Source of the DNA: AG25 sp035604455
GTDB lineage: Bacteria; Gemmatimonadota; Gemmatimonadetes; Gemmatimonadales; GWC2-71-9
Length of the DNA stretch: 54,389 bases
Direction of reading: 5' to 3'
NCBI GenBank assembly: GCA_035604455.1
Contig: DATNIM010000130.1
Coordinates: 1 to 54,389 of the forward strand
The translations under genes were made by a program, and so were the position numbers. Below, in pieces: positions 41,117 to 49,614 of the stretch (position 1 is the stretch's first letter; each line of letters begins with the position of its first letter). The notes below the pieces were generated by a model. The model did not search any database and was not told the DNA's origin. It saw only the letters and a list, made by a program, of their open reading frames with translations.

Positions 41117-41478
41117 GCGCGCCCCATCCCGTCCAGGAGTTCTTCTCGATCGGTGAGGTGTGCCAGCTCACCGATCTCAAGCCACACGTCCTCCGCTACT
41201 GGGAGAGTCAGTTCCGCTTCCTGAACCCCGCCAAGAACCGCTCCGGCAACCGCGTCTACCAGCGGCGGGAAATCGAGCTCATCATGCTCGTGAAGCACCT
41301 CCTGTACACCGAGAAATACACGATCGAGGGCGCGCGCCAGAAGATCGAGCAGTACCGCCGCTCGGGCGAGCTCAAACCCGAAGCACGCCGGGCGCTCGCG
41401 CTCGAAACCGTGCGCGACCTCCGCGCGGACCTCAAGGTCGTGCTCGCCATCCTCGAGGGCACCGCCCCGGCACGATGA
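41113..41478 (+). CDS. MerR-family transcriptional regulator
   Basis: 121 residues: an N-terminal winged HTH (FFSIGEVCQLTDLKPHVLRYWE, then NRVYQRREIELIMLVKHLLY) and a short helical tail. No Cys cluster for metal sensing, so the ligand is unknown. Such short MerR proteins are common near gpsA/surE-type clusters. ATG coupled to gpsA; overlaps surE by ATGA. Confidence 0.9.
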   Translation: MSAPHPVQEFFSIGEVCQLTDLKPHVLRYWESQFRFLNPAKNRSGNRVYQRREIELIMLVKHLLYTEKYTIEGARQKIEQYRRSGELKPEARRALALETVRDLRADLKVVLAILEGTAPAR

Positions 41479-42224
41479 AGATCCTCGTCTCGAACGACGA
41501 CGGGGTCCTCGCCCAAGGCCTAGGCGTCCTCGTGGACGTGTGCGCGGGCCTCGGGCAGGTGACCGTCGTAGCCCCGGACCGCGAGCAGAGCGGCACCTCG
41601 CACTCGCTCACGCTGCACCGGCCGCTGCGGGCCACGCGGCGGTCCGACGGGACCTTCCAGGTGGACGGCACGCCGACCGACTGCGTGCTCCTCGCCTTGG
41701 GCTCCCTCATGCCTGAGCCGCCCGACTTCGTGCTCTCAGGCATCAACCACGGGCCGAACATGGGCGAGGACGTCCTATACTCAGGCACCGTGGCCGCCGC
41801 GTTCGAAGGGCTCGTGGCCGGGATCCCGAGCGTGGCCATCTCCTGGGCCGGCGCCGAGCTCGAACTCCTCGAGACACACAAGCCCTGGCTCGAGCGCTTT
41901 GTGAGCCAGCTCATCGCCGTCCGGGATTTCCCGAAGGAAACCCTCCTCAACGTGAACCTTCCGCCCATCCCCGGTACCGAGGTGAAAGGCGTCAAGGCGA
42001 CCCACCTCGGGAGCCGCGTCTTTTCGGAGGAGATCGCGTCGCTCAAGGACCCGTGGGGCAAGGAGATGTACTGGATCGGGGGCGGCCGGGCCACGTGGTC
42101 GGGCGGCACCGAGTCCGACTTCCGCGCGACCCGCGAGGGCTACATCTCGGTCACCCCGCTGCACATGGATATGACCAACTACCGACTGCTTGAGGCCGTG
42201 CAGTCCTGGTTCCCGCACGACTGA
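41475..42224 (+). CDS. surE: 5'/3'-nucleotidase SurE
   Basis: Metal-dependent phosphatase acting on nucleoside monophosphates, linked to stationary-phase survival. 249 residues with the metal-binding N-terminus KILVSNDDG (Asp8, Asp9), APDREQSGTSHSLTL and SGINHGPNMGEDVLYSGTVAA. ATG coupled to the merR-like gene; the stop overlaps pcm by TGATG. The surE-pcm pair is a well-known association. Confidence 0.96.
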   Translation: MKILVSNDDGVLAQGLGVLVDVCAGLGQVTVVAPDREQSGTSHSLTLHRPLRATRRSDGTFQVDGTPTDCVLLALGSLMPEPPDFVLSGINHGPNMGEDVLYSGTVAAAFEGLVAGIPSVAISWAGAELELLETHKPWLERFVSQLIAVRDFPKETLLNVNLPPIPGTEVKGVKATHLGSRVFSEEIASLKDPWGKEMYWIGGGRATWSGGTESDFRATREGYISVTPLHMDMTNYRLLEAVQSWFPHD

Positions 42225-42874
42225 TGGTGTCGGGCGACAGCTACGCGGGGTACCGCGCCCGCCTCGTCGAGGCGCTGCGCACCCGGGGGATCAAGGATCT
42301 CGGCGTGCTGCACGCCGTCGCGGAGACGCCGCGCCACCTCTTCGTGCCCGAAGCTCTGCGCGCTCGGGCCTATGACGACGTCGCCCTGCCGATCGGTGAC
42401 CACCAGACCATTTCCCAGCCCTACGTCCATGCGCGCTACCTGGAGACGCTGCACCTGGTGGGGACGGAGAAGGTCCTCGAAGTCGGCACGGGCTCGGGCT
42501 ACCAGACGGCCTTGGTGGCCGCCCTTGTGGCGCAGGTGTTCTCGGTCGAGCGGGTGCCCGCGCTCGCGCGCCGCGCCCAGCTCGCGCTGCGGGAAGCGGG
42601 CGTGCGCAACGTCTCCGTCCTCTGGGGCGACGGGACGCTCGGATGGAGCGCCTATGCGCCCTACGACGCGATCTTGGTCGCGGCCGGTGGGCCCGAGATC
42701 CCGCCGCCCCTCCTCGAGCAGCTCGCCCCAACCGGCCGCCTCCTGATCCCGCTCGGCGAGCGGGGCGCGCAGACGCTCACCCTGGTCGAGCGCGCGGGCG
42801 CCGGGTTCAGGCGCACGCCGCTTGGGGACGCGCGGTTCGTCCCGCTGCTCGGGGAGCACGGCTTCGATGCTTGA
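42224..42874 (+). CDS. pcm: Protein-L-isoaspartate O-methyltransferase
   Basis: Repairs isoaspartyl residues in aged proteins using S-adenosylmethionine. 216 residues with RHLFVPEALRARAYDDVALPIGDHQTIS, SAM motif I VLEVGTGSGYQTA and the closing LLIPLGERGAQTL. Starts in a one-base overlap with surE. Confidence 0.95.
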   Translation: MVSGDSYAGYRARLVEALRTRGIKDLGVLHAVAETPRHLFVPEALRARAYDDVALPIGDHQTISQPYVHARYLETLHLVGTEKVLEVGTGSGYQTALVAALVAQVFSVERVPALARRAQLALREAGVRNVSVLWGDGTLGWSAYAPYDAILVAAGGPEIPPPLLEQLAPTGRLLIPLGERGAQTLTLVERAGAGFRRTPLGDARFVPLLGEHGFDA

Positions 42875-43499
42875 TCGCCTCGTGCAGTGGCTCCTCCAGA
42901 GCCTGTTGCACCTGGGCTACCCCGGCATCACGGCCCTGATGGCGCTCGAGTCCTCGGTCGTGCCGGTCCCGGCCGAGCTCGTCATGCCGCCGGCGGGCTA
43001 CTGGGTGGCGAAGGGCGAGATGCACTTCCTCCCGGCCTTGGGCTGTGGCGTGCTGGGCAGCGTGCTGGGTGCACTGGCGTCCTATGCGGTGGCCCACTGG
43101 CTCGGCCGAGGCCTGGTGCGCCGATTCGGGAAATACGTGCTCGTCTCGGAGCGCTCGCTCGAGCGCTCCGAGCGCTACTTCGCCGAGCATGGGGAGATCA
43201 GCGTGTTCCTCGCGCGGCTCGTCCCGGTGCTGCGCCACCTGATCTCGATCCCCGCAGGACTCGCCCGGATGTCCCTCCCGCGCTTCGTGCTCTACACGGC
43301 CGTCGGCGCGGGCATTTGGTGCGCGATTCTGACGGAAATCGGCTACGTCTTGGGGCAGAGCGAAGGGGTGCTCCAGAACGAGGAGGTCCGCCGCTACGTC
43401 GGACGGATTCTCGCGGTGGTACTCCCGCTGATGGTGCTGGTCGTGGTCCTGTACGTCGTGCGCTACCGGCGCCGCATGCGAGCGCAGCCGGAGGCCTAA
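42867..43499 (+). CDS. DedA-family membrane protein
   Basis: 210 residues with several membrane helices and the DedA signature: ESSVVPVPAELVMPPAG and FLARLVPVLRHLISIPAGLARM. DedA proteins are implicated in undecaprenyl-phosphate or phospholipid recycling across the inner membrane. The ATG at 42867 gives the standard N-terminus; a GTG at 42822 would extend it into pcm and is less likely. Overlaps pcm by 8 bases. Confidence 0.92.
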   Translation: MLDRLVQWLLQSLLHLGYPGITALMALESSVVPVPAELVMPPAGYWVAKGEMHFLPALGCGVLGSVLGALASYAVAHWLGRGLVRRFGKYVLVSERSLERSERYFAEHGEISVFLARLVPVLRHLISIPAGLARMSLPRFVLYTAVGAGIWCAILTEIGYVLGQSEGVLQNEEVRRYVGRILAVVLPLMVLVVVLYVVRYRRRMRAQPEA

Positions 43500-43501
43500 C
43501 T

Positions 43502-43768
43502 GTGGCGCGCCGGTTCCTCGTGTACGGCGTGGTGCAGGGGGTCGGGTTCCGGTGGTTCGTCGCCCGGCACGCCGAGCGCCTCGGCCTTCGCGGCTGGGTG
43601 CGAAACCGCGAGGACGGCACGGTCGAAGTCCTTGTGTCGGGTGAGGCGGGCCTCGTCGAGCTCGCCCGGCTGCTTGAGGAGGGGCCGATCGGCGCACGCG
43701 TCGACCGCGTGGAAGCGCTTGAAGCTCCACAGGAACCTCAGATCCCTAACGTCTTTCAGATCAAGTAA
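43502..43768 (+). CDS. acyP: Acylphosphatase
   Basis: Hydrolyses carboxyl-phosphate bonds such as those in acyl phosphates. 88 residues, with the catalytic Arg in VVQGVGFRWFV and Asn in GWVRNREDGTVEV. GTG start 2 bases after dedA; the longer open frame upstream is an out-of-frame reading of dedA. The presence of plsY (acyl-phosphate user) in the same operon is notable. Confidence 0.93.
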   Translation: MARRFLVYGVVQGVGFRWFVARHAERLGLRGWVRNREDGTVEVLVSGEAGLVELARLLEEGPIGARVDRVEALEAPQEPQIPNVFQIK

Positions 43769-43777
43769 CTCCCTCCT

Positions 43778-44314
43778 ATGACCCCAGACTACCAGAGCGA
43801 GCGCATCGCGCACCTGATCAGAGACGTCCCGGACTTCCCCAAGGCCGGCATTCTGTTCAAGGACATCACGCCGCTCCTGCTTCAGCCCACCATGTTCCGC
43901 CGCGCGGTCGAGCTGATGGCGGCCCCGTTCCAGGGTCTCGCCGTGACGCGGGTGGTGTCGATTGAGTCGCGGGGGTTCTTGTTCGGGGCGCCGATCGCAC
44001 TCGCCCTGGACGCGGGCCTCGTGCCCATCCGGAAGCCCGGCAAGCTGCCGGCCGAGCGGGGCCGAGTGGAGTATGCCTTGGAATACGGCACCGACGCACT
44101 CGAGATGCACCGGGACGCGGTGAGCGGGTCCGACCGCGTGCTCGTCGTGGATGACGTGCTCGCGACGGGAGGAACCGCGGCCGCCTCGGCTGAGCTGGTG
44201 CGGCGGCACGGGGCCACGGTCGTCGGCTTCACGTTCCTGATCGAACTCGCGTTCCTGAGAGGCCGCGAGCGACTGGTACACGAAGTCGTCCAGGCCGTGC
44301 TGCAGTACTCCTGA
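43778..44314 (+). CDS. apt: Adenine phosphoribosyltransferase
   Basis: Salvages adenine to AMP with PRPP. 178 residues; DFPKAGILFKDITPLL, SIESRGFLFGAPIA and the PRPP loop VLVVDDVLATGGTAAA are all present. ATG start 9 bases after acyP; the last gene of this compact operon. Confidence 0.96.
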   Translation: MTPDYQSERIAHLIRDVPDFPKAGILFKDITPLLLQPTMFRRAVELMAAPFQGLAVTRVVSIESRGFLFGAPIALALDAGLVPIRKPGKLPAERGRVEYALEYGTDALEMHRDAVSGSDRVLVVDDVLATGGTAAASAELVRRHGATVVGFTFLIELAFLRGRERLVHEVVQAVLQYS

Positions 44315-44480
44315 GACCGCGAGCAGGGTGGTCCGCGCGGGATGTCGGAGTAAGTCTATGTGCGTCCGTATGTTATAGACGGTCACCGCATTGCGGTCTT
44401 GCCGGGGGTACAGGCGAGCGATAAGTTATTAACTACTAATAATCGGACAGGCTGATCGGCCACGAGCGTTCGAAGGGGTC

Positions 44481-44813
44481 ATGACCACCATTCTCTCCGT
44501 ATCGCTGCCTGACGATCTCCGCTTAACCCTCGACGCGGCGGCAAAGCGCCAGCGGCGCTCCCGCAGTTTTGTGGTGGCCGAGGCGATCCGGGACTATCTC
44601 ACACGCCACGAGCAGGATGCTTTCGCCGAAGCGCGCGCGCGCACGCTCCGGGAGGGCCTCGCCCTCTCACCGGCCGCGCGGGTCCAACTGGCAGAGGAGT
44701 TGTGGCAAGAGCTGGCACGAGGCCGCAGGGCTGCCCAGCCGTGGACAGCCGCCTTCGACACCTTCGATGAGTACGAAAGATGGCGGCGCGAGGGCGGGCA
44801 ACGAGCTCGGTGA
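44481..44813 (+). CDS. Ribbon-helix-helix (CopG/Arc-like) antitoxin-type protein
   Basis: 110 residues. The N-terminal ~45 form a typical RHH DNA-binding domain (ILSVSLPDDLRLTLDAAAKRQRRSRSFVVAEAIRDYL). The C-terminal part has a helix like those of addiction-module proteins (LSPAARVQLAEELWQEL). The stop overlaps the next gene by GTGA if that gene starts at 44810. Upstream is an AT-richer 166-base stretch that probably carries its operator. RHH proteins of this kind usually repress their own operon. Confidence 0.82.
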   Translation: MTTILSVSLPDDLRLTLDAAAKRQRRSRSFVVAEAIRDYLTRHEQDAFAEARARTLREGLALSPAARVQLAEELWQELARGRRAAQPWTAAFDTFDEYERWRREGGQRAR

Positions 44814-45274
44814 CGCTCCCGAAGTCTCGACTCGCGATGGTGTGCAGCCTCCTCAATGCGGCTGGTGTGAAGTACGTCCTCGTCGGTGGGTTCGCAGTTG
44901 CGCTCCATGGCGTTGTGCGAGCAACCAAAGACATCGACATTCTCATCGAGCCAACAGTCGAGAACGCGGCCCGCACGTTGAAAGCCCTCGAAGGCTTGCC
45001 CTGGGGCATTTCGCGAGAACTCGACCCGTCGGACGTGGTAACGAAGCCCATCACGATCATCGGCGATGATCCGCGAGTTGACCTACTCACACTCGCGTGG
45101 AGCGTTCGCTATGCCGATGCGGCCCCGAAAGTGCAGAAAACAGAAATCGAGGGCGTGGAAATACCGTTCGCCGATTTGGATACGTTGATTCGAACCAAGC
45201 AAACCGAGCGATTTCAGGACAAAGCGGACGTCGAGAGCCTTGAGCAGGTGAAGCGACTCCAGCAGGCGGGCTGA
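44810..45274 (+). CDS. Nucleotidyltransferase-fold protein (possible toxin or effector)
   Basis: About 154 residues. AGVKYVLVGGFAVALHG followed by TKDIDILIEP gives the GG/DxD pattern of the Pol-beta-like nucleotidyltransferase superfamily, close to AbiEii/MNT-type proteins. GTG start chosen at 44810 for the GTGA overlap with the RHH gene; an ATG at 44780 is an alternative. The pairing suggests a toxin-antitoxin or antiphage module in which this enzyme modifies RNA or protein; that is inference. Confidence 0.75.
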   Translation: MTLPKSRLAMVCSLLNAAGVKYVLVGGFAVALHGVVRATKDIDILIEPTVENAARTLKALEGLPWGISRELDPSDVVTKPITIIGDDPRVDLLTLAWSVRYADAAPKVQKTEIEGVEIPFADLDTLIRTKQTERFQDKADVESLEQVKRLQQAG

Positions 45275-45331
45275 GGCGCATCTCGGGCGTCGAGACCGCG
45301 ATGGAAGCGTGCGGACATGCCTCCGACCACC

Positions 45332-46672
45332 CTAGGGAGCCCGGGCGGGGGCAATGAGGCTGGTCGCTTCGCGATCGTAGGCCGCGAGGCGGAACAGGTC
45401 CTGCGTTAGCGATTCCGCTGCGTTCAACGTGGCGTGAGGGTCAGACCCAAGAAGCGTGAGGAGGCTCCTGGATCGCACGCTTGGGTCTTCAAGGAACCCT
45501 GTGCTTGAAGCTCCGGTGCGGCCCAGCGCAACGAGCTGCCCCTTTCGATCCGGCCAGTTGTAGCACGCCCAATGCGCGGCGAAGCGACTGTTCAAGCTGT
45601 CGTTCAACGACTCCAGTCCCACGGCTTTTGCATAAAGAGCCTGTGCCTCGGTCAGGCGATCGCGCATGAATCCGAGGTTCAGGAACGAGTCGGCCACCGC
45701 CTCGGCCACCGCGTTGGTCACAATGCTCGAGTCGTGCAGCGCGAAGGCCGCGCAGGCAACGTCTTCCGCGAGGCGAGTGGCGAACGGCCGTCCCTGGTCC
45801 GCGTACTCGTAGTCTCCGAGTCGCGCTATCACGAGCCGTTCGGCACCTGAGAAATCCGATCGCTCCATCAGCGCGCGGTACGCCCCCCAGCCCCCACACT
45901 CGTACGCCCACACATCCTTACGGGTCGGGATCTGTCCGGTGAGGGCGAGGGCATCGACTATCGCGTCCGCCCGCACGGACCCGGTCGCCAAGCAATTGTC
46001 GTCGTCGAAGAGCGCCTGCAGGTCGGGCCAACTGATGCCGACCGTGGCCTCAAGCGTTGTAAACGCGCGCGCGGTATCGCCGAGGAGAATACGAACGGCT
46101 GTCAGCGTGACGCCGACGCTCCTGGCCCGGCCCAGAACCTCGACCCGCTCCGACAGGAGCGAGTCTGACCCGTTGGGCGTGATGCGGTACGCTGAGTCGG
46201 CGACCACGGGTGGGACGGTTTCGAGCGCCTCGACCATCGTCCCGGCCAAGCCTTCAAAAGAAGCCTGCAGCCCGGCGATGCGGCGCCGAATGACATCCGC
46301 TCGCGGATCGTTTGGAACGGCGACGAGATACGCCCCGAGCCAACCGACGGCGCGAAGCTCGTAGCCGAAGACTTGAGAGCAGGCGAGCCCGAGGTTGAAC
46401 CAGATCTGTGGCGCATCGGGATCTGCTCGTTGCGCCTCCGAGAAGGTCTGCACGGCGTCCTTCCAGTCTCGCCGCTGGGCCGCGGCGAGGCCTTTCGCGA
46501 ACGGCGTGCGAGCGGCCGCGTTCACACCCCAGGTCGAGTCCTCTGGTTGGACGACTCCGGGTCTGGCCTGGCCCGCACTCGGGCCCACCCCGAGCGCGAC
46601 GAGGGCTACGGTCAGGCAAACGAAGAGCCGCGCGCGTCCGCTCGTCCGTTGAACGTCGCGGTGCGCGCACAC
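45332..46672 (-). CDS. Secreted TPR-like protein
   Basis: About 446 residues from a GTG at 46672 with AGGGG nearby: a basic N-terminus, a hydrophobic signal segment (LFVCLTVALVALGVG), then helical TPR-like repeats (FAKGLAAAQRRDWKDAVQTF, IWFNLGLACSQV). The frame is open much further upstream, but that part reads through the neighbouring gene in another frame. It starts 2 bases after the end of the preceding minus-strand gene. No enzymatic motif; function unknown. Confidence 0.7.
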   Translation of the reverse strand: MCAHRDVQRTSGRARLFVCLTVALVALGVGPSAGQARPGVVQPEDSTWGVNAAARTPFAKGLAAAQRRDWKDAVQTFSEAQRADPDAPQIWFNLGLACSQVFGYELRAVGWLGAYLVAVPNDPRADVIRRRIAGLQASFEGLAGTMVEALETVPPVVADSAYRITPNGSDSLLSERVEVLGRARSVGVTLTAVRILLGDTARAFTTLEATVGISWPDLQALFDDDNCLATGSVRADAIVDALALTGQIPTRKDVWAYECGGWGAYRALMERSDFSGAERLVIARLGDYEYADQGRPFATRLAEDVACAAFALHDSSIVTNAVAEAVADSFLNLGFMRDRLTEAQALYAKAVGLESLNDSLNSRFAAHWACYNWPDRKGQLVALGRTGASSTGFLEDPSVRSRSLLTLLGSDPHATLNAAESLTQDLFRLAAYDREATSLIAPARAP

Positions 46673-46674
46673 CT

Positions 46675-47874
46675 TCAACCCCTGACTGATGTTACCGCAC
46701 CGGGTCGGCGCTCTTTGGGCCGATCGGGCTGATTCAGAAATTTCAGGATCGTCCGCCAGAGCTCGTCCCAGTCCAGAGACTGGACCTGGGGGCTGGCGGG
46801 AGGGGCGCCGGAGGGCGGAGGTGGCGGCGCGACCGGGTGGTTCTCCTGGGTCGCGCCGCTCTTGAGCTCGGGGTGTCTGGCCAGATACGCCTCGTAGGTG
46901 GTCGAGAAGTCGATGAGCCCGCTCATCCCCGACGCAGCGTCCGGCGGAGAATTCCCTGGAGTTGTTGTGGTTGGGACTGGGGTGGTTGTGCCCGGGGTCG
47001 CGCTGGGTGCGGTCTGCCGGTCGATGTTGAACTGTGCCACATCGACGAGCCGTGCGAGAGCAGGGTCCGTTGGATCGTGATTGCGGGCGTCTTGAAACCA
47101 TGCGAGCGCGACCTTCCAGTCGCGCGTCATGACGGCCTCTAGTCCTTTTCGCACGCGGTCGCCTGCGGGCGTGTGGGGGATCACGGCCTCGAGGGACGGC
47201 GGCAGGCCGGACGGGACGCCGCGGGCGTCGACGACGCTCGGGTCTGACGTCATGAACCCGAGACCATCCGACGTCGTGTCCCTGCGAACCTGAGACGTGA
47301 CCTGCAGCGAGTCGACCATCCCCGACAGCGCGGCACGCATCGTTGCATCGCGGCGCTGCTCGGACAGCCGTTCTCGGGCGGCCGTGAGACTCACCTCGAT
47401 GTCGTGTTGGTAGCGGTCAGGTATCGCGGCCGCCGCGATCTCGTATTGTGCAATCGCAACCTCGTAGTCGTGCCGAGCGTAGGCGTCGTACGCAACAAAC
47501 CAGCCTGCAATGCTTCTGTTGGTCCGGTACACGGAGTCTGTGGGTTCGAGGGCCAGAGCCTGGCTGAACTCACTCTCCGCCGTTACCCAGTCGCCGTGCT
47601 GGGCGGCGCTTCGTCCCGCTTCGTTCGCGGACCACGCGTCGTGCGCAGCCTGGTGGGCGGCGCGCTCCTCCGGGCTGAGTTGGGGTGGTGATGGGCGGGG
47701 AGGGCGACGCGGCAGAGGATAGAACCCGCCAGGCGGGCCCGCTGGGAGTTGCGGAGTGCACCTGGGCATTCCTATCTGTCCGCAGGCGCTCTGCGCGGGT
47801 GTGCTGGACGGTGCTAGCGCGATCAGGAGGAACGCGCCAAAACCGATCGAGTGGACGGGTGTCGGGATCGTCAT
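46675..47874 (-). CDS. Secreted TPR protein with Pro/Thr-rich linker
   Basis: About 399 residues from the ATG at 47874: a signal peptide ending near STPAQS, a Pro-rich stretch (PRRPPRPSPPQL), TPR-like repeats (EAGRSAAQHGDWVTAESEFSQ, AYARHDYEVAIAQYE), a Thr/Pro linker and a C-terminal helix (LDWDELWRTILKFLNQPD). Codons upstream of the ATG are ignored as non-coding. Directly followed by another TPR gene, so the two probably work together in the periplasm. Confidence 0.72.
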   Translation of the reverse strand: MTIPTPVHSIGFGAFLLIALAPSSTPAQSACGQIGMPRCTPQLPAGPPGGFYPLPRRPPRPSPPQLSPEERAAHQAAHDAWSANEAGRSAAQHGDWVTAESEFSQALALEPTDSVYRTNRSIAGWFVAYDAYARHDYEVAIAQYEIAAAAIPDRYQHDIEVSLTAARERLSEQRRDATMRAALSGMVDSLQVTSQVRRDTTSDGLGFMTSDPSVVDARGVPSGLPPSLEAVIPHTPAGDRVRKGLEAVMTRDWKVALAWFQDARNHDPTDPALARLVDVAQFNIDRQTAPSATPGTTTPVPTTTTPGNSPPDAASGMSGLIDFSTTYEAYLARHPELKSGATQENHPVAPPPPPSGAPPASPQVQSLDWDELWRTILKFLNQPDRPKERRPGAVTSVRG

Positions 47875-47965
47875 GATGCCCCCGTTACGAGCGGCGTCAC
47901 CACAGTCCCAACGTGACCTCAACCGGACGGCTACGCAACCCTGTCTTCCGGGCCGCGACGCTCGT

Positions 47966-48130
47966 CTATTCCCGTGGCTTGGACGCGGGAGGCACCGAAG
48001 TCGGGGTAGGGACCTGGGTGCTGCACACGGGCACTCCCGTCTGGTCAATCATGCAGGGTTGGTTGTGCCCGTGCCCGCCGCAGGCGGCGAGTGCGAGAGC
48101 GACCAGCGCGAACGAGAATCGAATTCTCAT
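47966..48130 (-). CDS. Tiny lipoprotein
   Basis: 54 residues: a basic start (MRIRF), a hydrophobic stretch and a lipobox-like LALAACGG, then a short tail with two more cysteines and a Pro/Thr-rich end. GGAGG lies 5 bases before the ATG, a strong ribosome binding site for such a short frame. Function unknown. Confidence 0.65.
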   Translation of the reverse strand: MRIRFSFALVALALAACGGHGHNQPCMIDQTGVPVCSTQVPTPTSVPPASKPRE

Positions 48131-48274
48131 CAGGCCTCCACGCTCGCTTCTGCCCTGCACGTGCGCCGGAACTCGCGCGCTCGGAGCATCAAGCGGTTGG
48201 CGCCCGCGAAAAGTCGATCCGCGGGAGCGACAGACCCCCGGTCGCGAAGCGGCCCGTTGTGGTGGGAGCGGCCC

Positions 48275-48973
48275 TTAGGGGCCGCGCCCCCCGGGTCCGT
48301 GAGGCGGGCCCGGGGGAAGTTGTGGCGGTGGGCCGTGCCCGGCGCTGGGCGGCGGGCTTCCCGGCGGCGGACCGTGCGGAACACCGTGGCCTAGGCCGTT
48401 CGCCGCATCGCCCGGCGAGGCTCCGCGCGCCATCCCGAGTTGGAGCTGGCGCGGGAGATCGGCGAGGTCGGCTGGGCTCGCATGGGCGTCCAGGGCTCGC
48501 TCAACGACGCGGACCGACTGGGCTGCCGAGACGCCCAACGCCGCCAGCGTGCCAGCCACGCGCAGCACGAGCGCGGGCGCGTAGGACGCCTCGCTCCCGT
48601 GCACGAGCGCCGTGACGTCGGCCGGCTGCAGCCCCGCGTTCAGGGCGAAGGCGCCCGCCTCCACCACGTCCGCGCCCGGAGCGGCCACGCCGCCCGCGCG
48701 AGTCGCCCTTGCTGATGTCTCGAGCGCGCCGAGGACTGCTCGCGCCGCACCGACGATGCGGTCCCCAGGCACACCCTTCGTGCTCCCCTCGATCGCCTTC
48801 TCGAGGATCGGGTCAGAGGGCAGGCCTTTGGCCACGGCACTGTCCGCAAGCGACGCGATCGCCGCCAGCACGGGGGGCGGCAGGCGCGCCCCCAGTTGTC
48901 CCGAAACGTCCTGTTGCCCGAGCAGAGGGCGCACGCACAGGATGGACGCTGCCACGAGGCCGCGCAGCTTCAC
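48275..48973 (-). CDS. Secreted protein with helical domain and Gly/Pro/His-rich tail
   Basis: About 232 residues from a GTG that overlaps the anti-sigma gene stop by GTGA. A signal peptide (to about LLGQ) precedes an Ala-rich helical domain (VLAAIASLADSAVAKGLPSDPI and similar blocks), and the last ~40 residues are nearly all Gly, Pro and His. Not a family I recognise. Coupling to the ECF/anti-sigma pair suggests it is part of that regulatory circuit or its output. A 7-bp hairpin (GCGGCCC/GGGCCGC) overlaps the stop codon. Confidence 0.72.
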   Translation of the reverse strand: MKLRGLVAASILCVRPLLGQQDVSGQLGARLPPPVLAAIASLADSAVAKGLPSDPILEKAIEGSTKGVPGDRIVGAARAVLGALETSARATRAGGVAAPGADVVEAGAFALNAGLQPADVTALVHGSEASYAPALVLRVAGTLAALGVSAAQSVRVVERALDAHASPADLADLPRQLQLGMARGASPGDAANGLGHGVPHGPPPGSPPPSAGHGPPPQLPPGPPHGPGGRGP

Positions 48974-49614
48974 AGCGCGCGCGCCCCGGCGGGTGTGTTC
49001 GTCACGGTGACGACGCTGTTGCGCTGACCGAACCCATCGGACACAGCGGGCGCGGACGGATCGGTGGCCCATCGGGCGCCGTCGAGCAGGAACGCATACT
49101 GGTGCTGGCCCGCGGGGAGCGCCACGGTGATCGCCCACACTCCTGGCGTAGCGCTGGGAGCGAGCGGAGTGGCCTCGGGGTCCCAGCGGTTGAACGTGCC
49201 GACCAAAGCCACGCGGTGCGCGCCGGGCGCGTAGCAGACGAAGCGGACGTAGACGGGCGCCTCGGCCACGGATCCGACGGGCGCCTCGTGTCCGCGACGC
49301 GAGAGCCCGACACCCACGAGGGCAAGACAGGCGGCCGCGGCGAGAGCCCACGGCCCAAGGCGCACGTGCACCTCGAGCACCCGGGTCGCGAGAAACGCGG
49401 ACCAGGCCCGCGCGAGCGGTGAGCGAGCGCGGCGTCGCACCGCACTCATGACCCGATTCTCGACGTGCGTGCTCAGCGTGACGTCGCCGGTGTCGATCGA
49501 CGCTAGCAGCCGGCGGGCGTCGTCGCCCTCGGCACGCCGCTCGGGCGGGAGGTCTCCAAGCGAGATCTCGCCGTCGAGCATCCGCTTGATGAGTGGGTGA
49601 TACCCAGTCGTCAC
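48970..49614 (-). CDS. Anti-sigma-factor-like membrane protein with CBM48/AMPK glycogen-binding domain
   Basis: 214 residues. An acidic/basic cytoplasmic part (1-85) contains LLASIDTGDVTLSTHVENRVMSA but no zinc-binding HxxxCxxC. One membrane helix follows (about 86-104), then a domain (about 120-206) with VALVGTFNRWDPEATPL and QYAFLLDGARWATDP, the layout of CBM48/isoamylase-N or AMPK-beta domains. The gene overlaps the ECF sigma factor gene by GTGA, the usual arrangement of sigma and anti-sigma. The outer domain could sense alpha-glucans or another ligand (inference). Confidence 0.78.
   Translation of the reverse strand: MTTGYHPLIKRMLDGEISLGDLPPERRAEGDDARRLLASIDTGDVTLSTHVENRVMSAVRRRARSPLARAWSAFLATRVLEVHVRLGPWALAAAACLALVGVGLSRRGHEAPVGSVAEAPVYVRFVCYAPGAHRVALVGTFNRWDPEATPLAPSATPGVWAITVALPAGQHQYAFLLDGARWATDPSAPAVSDGFGQRNSVVTVTNTPAGARAL

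Noticed and set aside
42822..42866. Upstream GTG extension of dedA
   Set aside because: The extra 15 residues read inside pcm and do not look like a DedA N-terminus.
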